Source: Geosiphon pyriformis (Eukaryota; Glomeromycota; Glomeromycetes; Archaeosporales; Geosiphonaceae). From it: a DNA stretch of 45,279 nucleotides. Every line of letters starts with the position of its first letter. Position 1 is the first letter of the stretch. This document shows, in pieces, positions 43,343 to 45,279 of the stretch. The notes beneath the pieces were generated by a model. That model searched no databases, was not told the origin of the DNA, and saw only the letters and a list, made by a program, of their open reading frames with translations. A program made the position numbers and the translations under genes. Location of the stretch: assembly GCA_016748015.1 (NCBI GenBank), contig JAAOMT010000665.1, forward strand, positions 1 through 45,279, read 5' to 3'.

Positions 43343-44689
43343 GTGGCGACCACACCAGACACAGCAACTCTAGAGTATTACCAGTCAATTTACACCCACT
43401 GCAAGCAAAGATTCAACATTTCAGATGGAATTGAAATTGTAAAGAAATCAGTATACCAATACATTGAAAACCGCATCAACAATTATCTTTTTGGAAACTA
43501 CAACATTTCAGAAGTTAGAAGCAACTTCTACAATAATTTAGTGCATTATTCACATTTGGGAACAGAAGACCTGAACAGTGAAACACTTGCTACCTACTTC
43601 CAAGAACTTAATTTTAATATTATTAAGCATTGTGAAGAAAAATACCCAGTACAGTCTAAATACTCTTTTGACTTTGAATCAAAGACAGAAACAAGCAATA
43701 AAGGCAAACAAAGATTGAAGCAATACTCAAGAACCACTCCAAACACTCCAACACTACAAAAGACAACTGCCAAACACTTGCAAACACCTGAACAAGGAAT
43801 CAGTGTCAAATTACCACTTTCTATTATACCATTTCCAATTTCACTTGTTCAACCACAAACACCAAGTTCACCACTTAGCCGTTTCTCCAGACCAGAAGAT
43901 TTTCAGTCACCTAAAAATCCTACTCAACAGCAGGAACCAATATCAACAAGTGCCAATATCATTGATTACTTACAGGAAAACGAAAGTAATTACTCAGAAA
44001 GCTTGGAAAGTAAAAAAACTGAATCAGAACCAGAAAAAATTCCAGAAAACGAAGAAGAAATAGCAACTGTTTACATTGCAAAAATCCCAGAATTCACTGG
44101 TGAAGACAATGATACCAGTCCTCAAGAATGGCTTGACAAAGTTCAAAAAGCAGGAGATGTAAACGGTTGGATTGCAGTAAGAATGCTCAAAGCAATTCCC
44201 TACTTTCTCCAAGGAACAGCAGGAGAATGGTTTGAAAATTTAGAAGAACCATTTGAAAACTGGCAAGCATTCAAAGATGTTTTTCTACAACAATTCACTG
44301 ACAACAATACCTCTATCACTCTCAGAAACTGCTTTTGCAATATCAAACAAGAAACATTTGAATCTGTTATGACCTATCTTGGAAGATTTAACAAACTTCT
44401 CAGACGAATCCGACAATTGGAAACCAATGACTACTATTCTGATGCTCAAATTCTGGATCAGTTTATAGCAGAGTTAAAAGACAAACTGATTAAAAAAGTC
44501 CGTCCACATGCTCCAGCAGACTTAGCAACTGCTATTAGACATACAAAGAGCTATGAAATGGCAATGGAAGAAGCCAATCACACCAAGCTTGTAAACCTTG
44601 CAATTGGAGAAACCAGCTTAGCAGCTGAAAAGAAGATAGACCAACTCACAAAAAAAGTTGAAAGCTACTTTACAAACCAACAACAATAG
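43343..44689 (+). CDS. gag of B2, open frame beginning at GTG
   Basis: 448 codons opening at GTG in AAAGTGGCG context; an in-frame TAA at 43319-43321 lies upstream and no ATG precedes the residue near 340. The N-terminal 150 residues are helical (YQSIYTHCKQRFNISDG, YIENRINNYLFGNYNISEV) and specific to family B. Residues about 150-235 are Pro/Ser/Gln-rich then acidic (ESNYSESLESKKTESEPE). Residues about 240-430 are the capsid-like Retrotrans_gag region (AKIPEFTGEDNDTSPQEWL, MLKAIPYFLQGTAGEWF, MTYLGRFNKLLRRI). The frame ends at TAG (44687), a CAG-to-TAG change inside a Gln run, and then continues. It would form the particle. Confidence 0.88.
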   Translation: MATTPDTATLEYYQSIYTHCKQRFNISDGIEIVKKSVYQYIENRINNYLFGNYNISEVRSNFYNNLVHYSHLGTEDLNSETLATYFQELNFNIIKHCEEKYPVQSKYSFDFESKTETSNKGKQRLKQYSRTTPNTPTLQKTTAKHLQTPEQGISVKLPLSIIPFPISLVQPQTPSSPLSRFSRPEDFQSPKNPTQQQEPISTSANIIDYLQENESNYSESLESKKTESEPEKIPENEEEIATVYIAKIPEFTGEDNDTSPQEWLDKVQKAGDVNGWIAVRMLKAIPYFLQGTAGEWFENLEEPFENWQAFKDVFLQQFTDNNTSITLRNCFCNIKQETFESVMTYLGRFNKLLRRIRQLETNDYYSDAQILDQFIAELKDKLIKKVRPHAPADLATAIRHTKSYEMAMEEANHTKLVNLAIGETSLAAEKKIDQLTKKVESYFTNQQQ

Positions 44690-45279
44690 CAACAACAACC
44701 ACAAAGATATCAATCCCCACAACAACACAACCAAAACAATTTTGGATTATCATCCAACAACCAATCTCAAAATTGTCATTATTGTGGAATTCCAGAGCAC
44801 TGAAAACGAGATTGTAGAAAATTACAAAGAGACCAACAAAACAGGAGTAATCAATGTTACTCTTCACCACAACAATCCTATTACCAATCTCCACCACCAA
44901 CTTATTATTCACCAAGACCACAAAATCAAAACAGTTACTATCCACCAGCTCCACAATCAATGCAGCAACAATATCAGCAATCTTTACCAATTCAGCCATA
45001 TCAGACACCACCCACTCAACAATATCAAGTACCAGCAAGAAGATTGGTTTAACATAACCCATCCATACCCCAAAATCAATTGCAGAATAACCACAACATA
45101 ATCAATCCAAATAACCAGTTGGTTCCCCGAAATTTGGGCCAGCAAAGACCCAATCACTATCACACTCAACCCAGTTATCTTACAATACCAGAGGAATCGG
45201 ATTTTCAACAAACTGCACTTTCTGAAGGTGAAATTACAGCACCAAGATCAAACTCTTCCAACCACACCATTCCCCCAGC
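44690..45279 (+). pseudogene. B2 Gag-Pol continuation: CCHC knuckle and linker to protease
   Basis: The same frame as gag goes on: Gln-rich tract, knuckle CHYCGIPEH-stop-KRDC (44774-44815; TGA where B1 has Trp), a Tyr/Pro/Gln-rich linker with TAA near 45049 (Gln in B1), then NQLVPRNLGQQRPNHY and EESDFQQTALSEGE to the window end. Only three stops occur, each one transition away from the homologous codon. Gag and pol are in one frame, so no programmed frameshift is needed in this family. Confidence 0.82.

Larger units (their letters stand above)
42301..45279 (+). mobile_element. LTR retrotransposon B2 (family B), 5' part
   Basis: 5' LTR (42301-43297), PBS, then gag, knuckle and the linker before protease to the window end. 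It is the best preserved element: gag is open for 448 codons. It is inserted in the A5 3' LTR. Confidence 0.9.

Noticed and set aside
1-45279. tRNA, rRNA or host protein genes
   Set aside because: Every long stretch was assigned to an LTR element; nothing left over showed a tRNA-like fold, rRNA motif or unrelated conserved protein by eye.

Overview
The window is one block of nested LTR retrotransposons from an AT-rich eukaryotic genome. No host gene, tRNA, rRNA or CRISPR array was recognised. All recognisable coding sequence belongs to Ty3/gypsy-type (Metaviridae) Gag-Pol polyproteins. The protein style (long Gag-Pol with an embedded dUTPase, TATAAAAG-type LTR promoters, strong C-to-T decay) suggests a fungus, most plausibly an arbuscular mycorrhizal (Glomeromycotina) genome. 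That assignment rests on general familiarity and was not checked by any search.

Three related families can be separated by their LTRs, here called A, B and C. LTR A is about 750-970 bp, starts TGTTACTCATAG, and carries GAATTCC-rich repeats in U3. LTR B is about 955-1000 bp, starts TGTTACCAG, and carries GCCGAAA repeats. LTR C is about 1150 bp, starts TGTTATCCAAG, and carries a T tract. Nine copies or pieces are laid out as follows: C1 (+) 1-9678; A1 (+, right part) 9679-16455; C2 (-, 5' part) 16456-18120; B1 (+) 18121-27832; A2 (-, 5' part) 27833-29748; A3 (+, pol fragment) 29749-30091; A4 (+, LTR and gag) 30092-32793; A5 (+, near complete) 32794-42300; B2 (+, 5' LTR and gag, runs off the end) 42301-45279.

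The junctions give a nesting order. C1 sits in the protease region of A1; A1 in the gag of C2; C2 in the 5' LTR of B1; B1 in the gag of A2; A2 in the pol of A3. On the right, B2 sits in the 3' LTR of A5; A5 in the gag of A4; A4 in the pol of A3. A3 is therefore the oldest visible layer. C1 and B2 are the innermost, and should be the youngest.

The polyprotein order, pieced together from several copies, is: Gag (N-terminal domain, acidic Pro/Ser or Gln-rich linker, capsid-like Retrotrans_gag region, CCHC knuckle); aspartic protease; a conserved cysteine-rich module of CxxC pairs; a short Cys ribbon; a dUTPase with its five motifs; reverse transcriptase; RNase H; integrase (HHCC, DDE, GPY/F-like end); and a further C-terminal extension of roughly 200 residues. 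The stop codon of the extension overlaps the polypurine tract. A dUTPase between protease and RT, flanked by a cysteine-rich module and combined with a post-integrase extension, is the most interesting system here.

Almost every pol region is broken. The stops and lost catalytic residues fit C-to-T and G-to-A transitions (CAA to TAA, CAG to TAG, TGG to TAG or TGA, CGA to TGA, His to Tyr, Asp to Asn), often in a CpA context. This resembles RIP or decay of methylated cytosine. Gag appears to begin at a conserved GTG rather than ATG in most copies.
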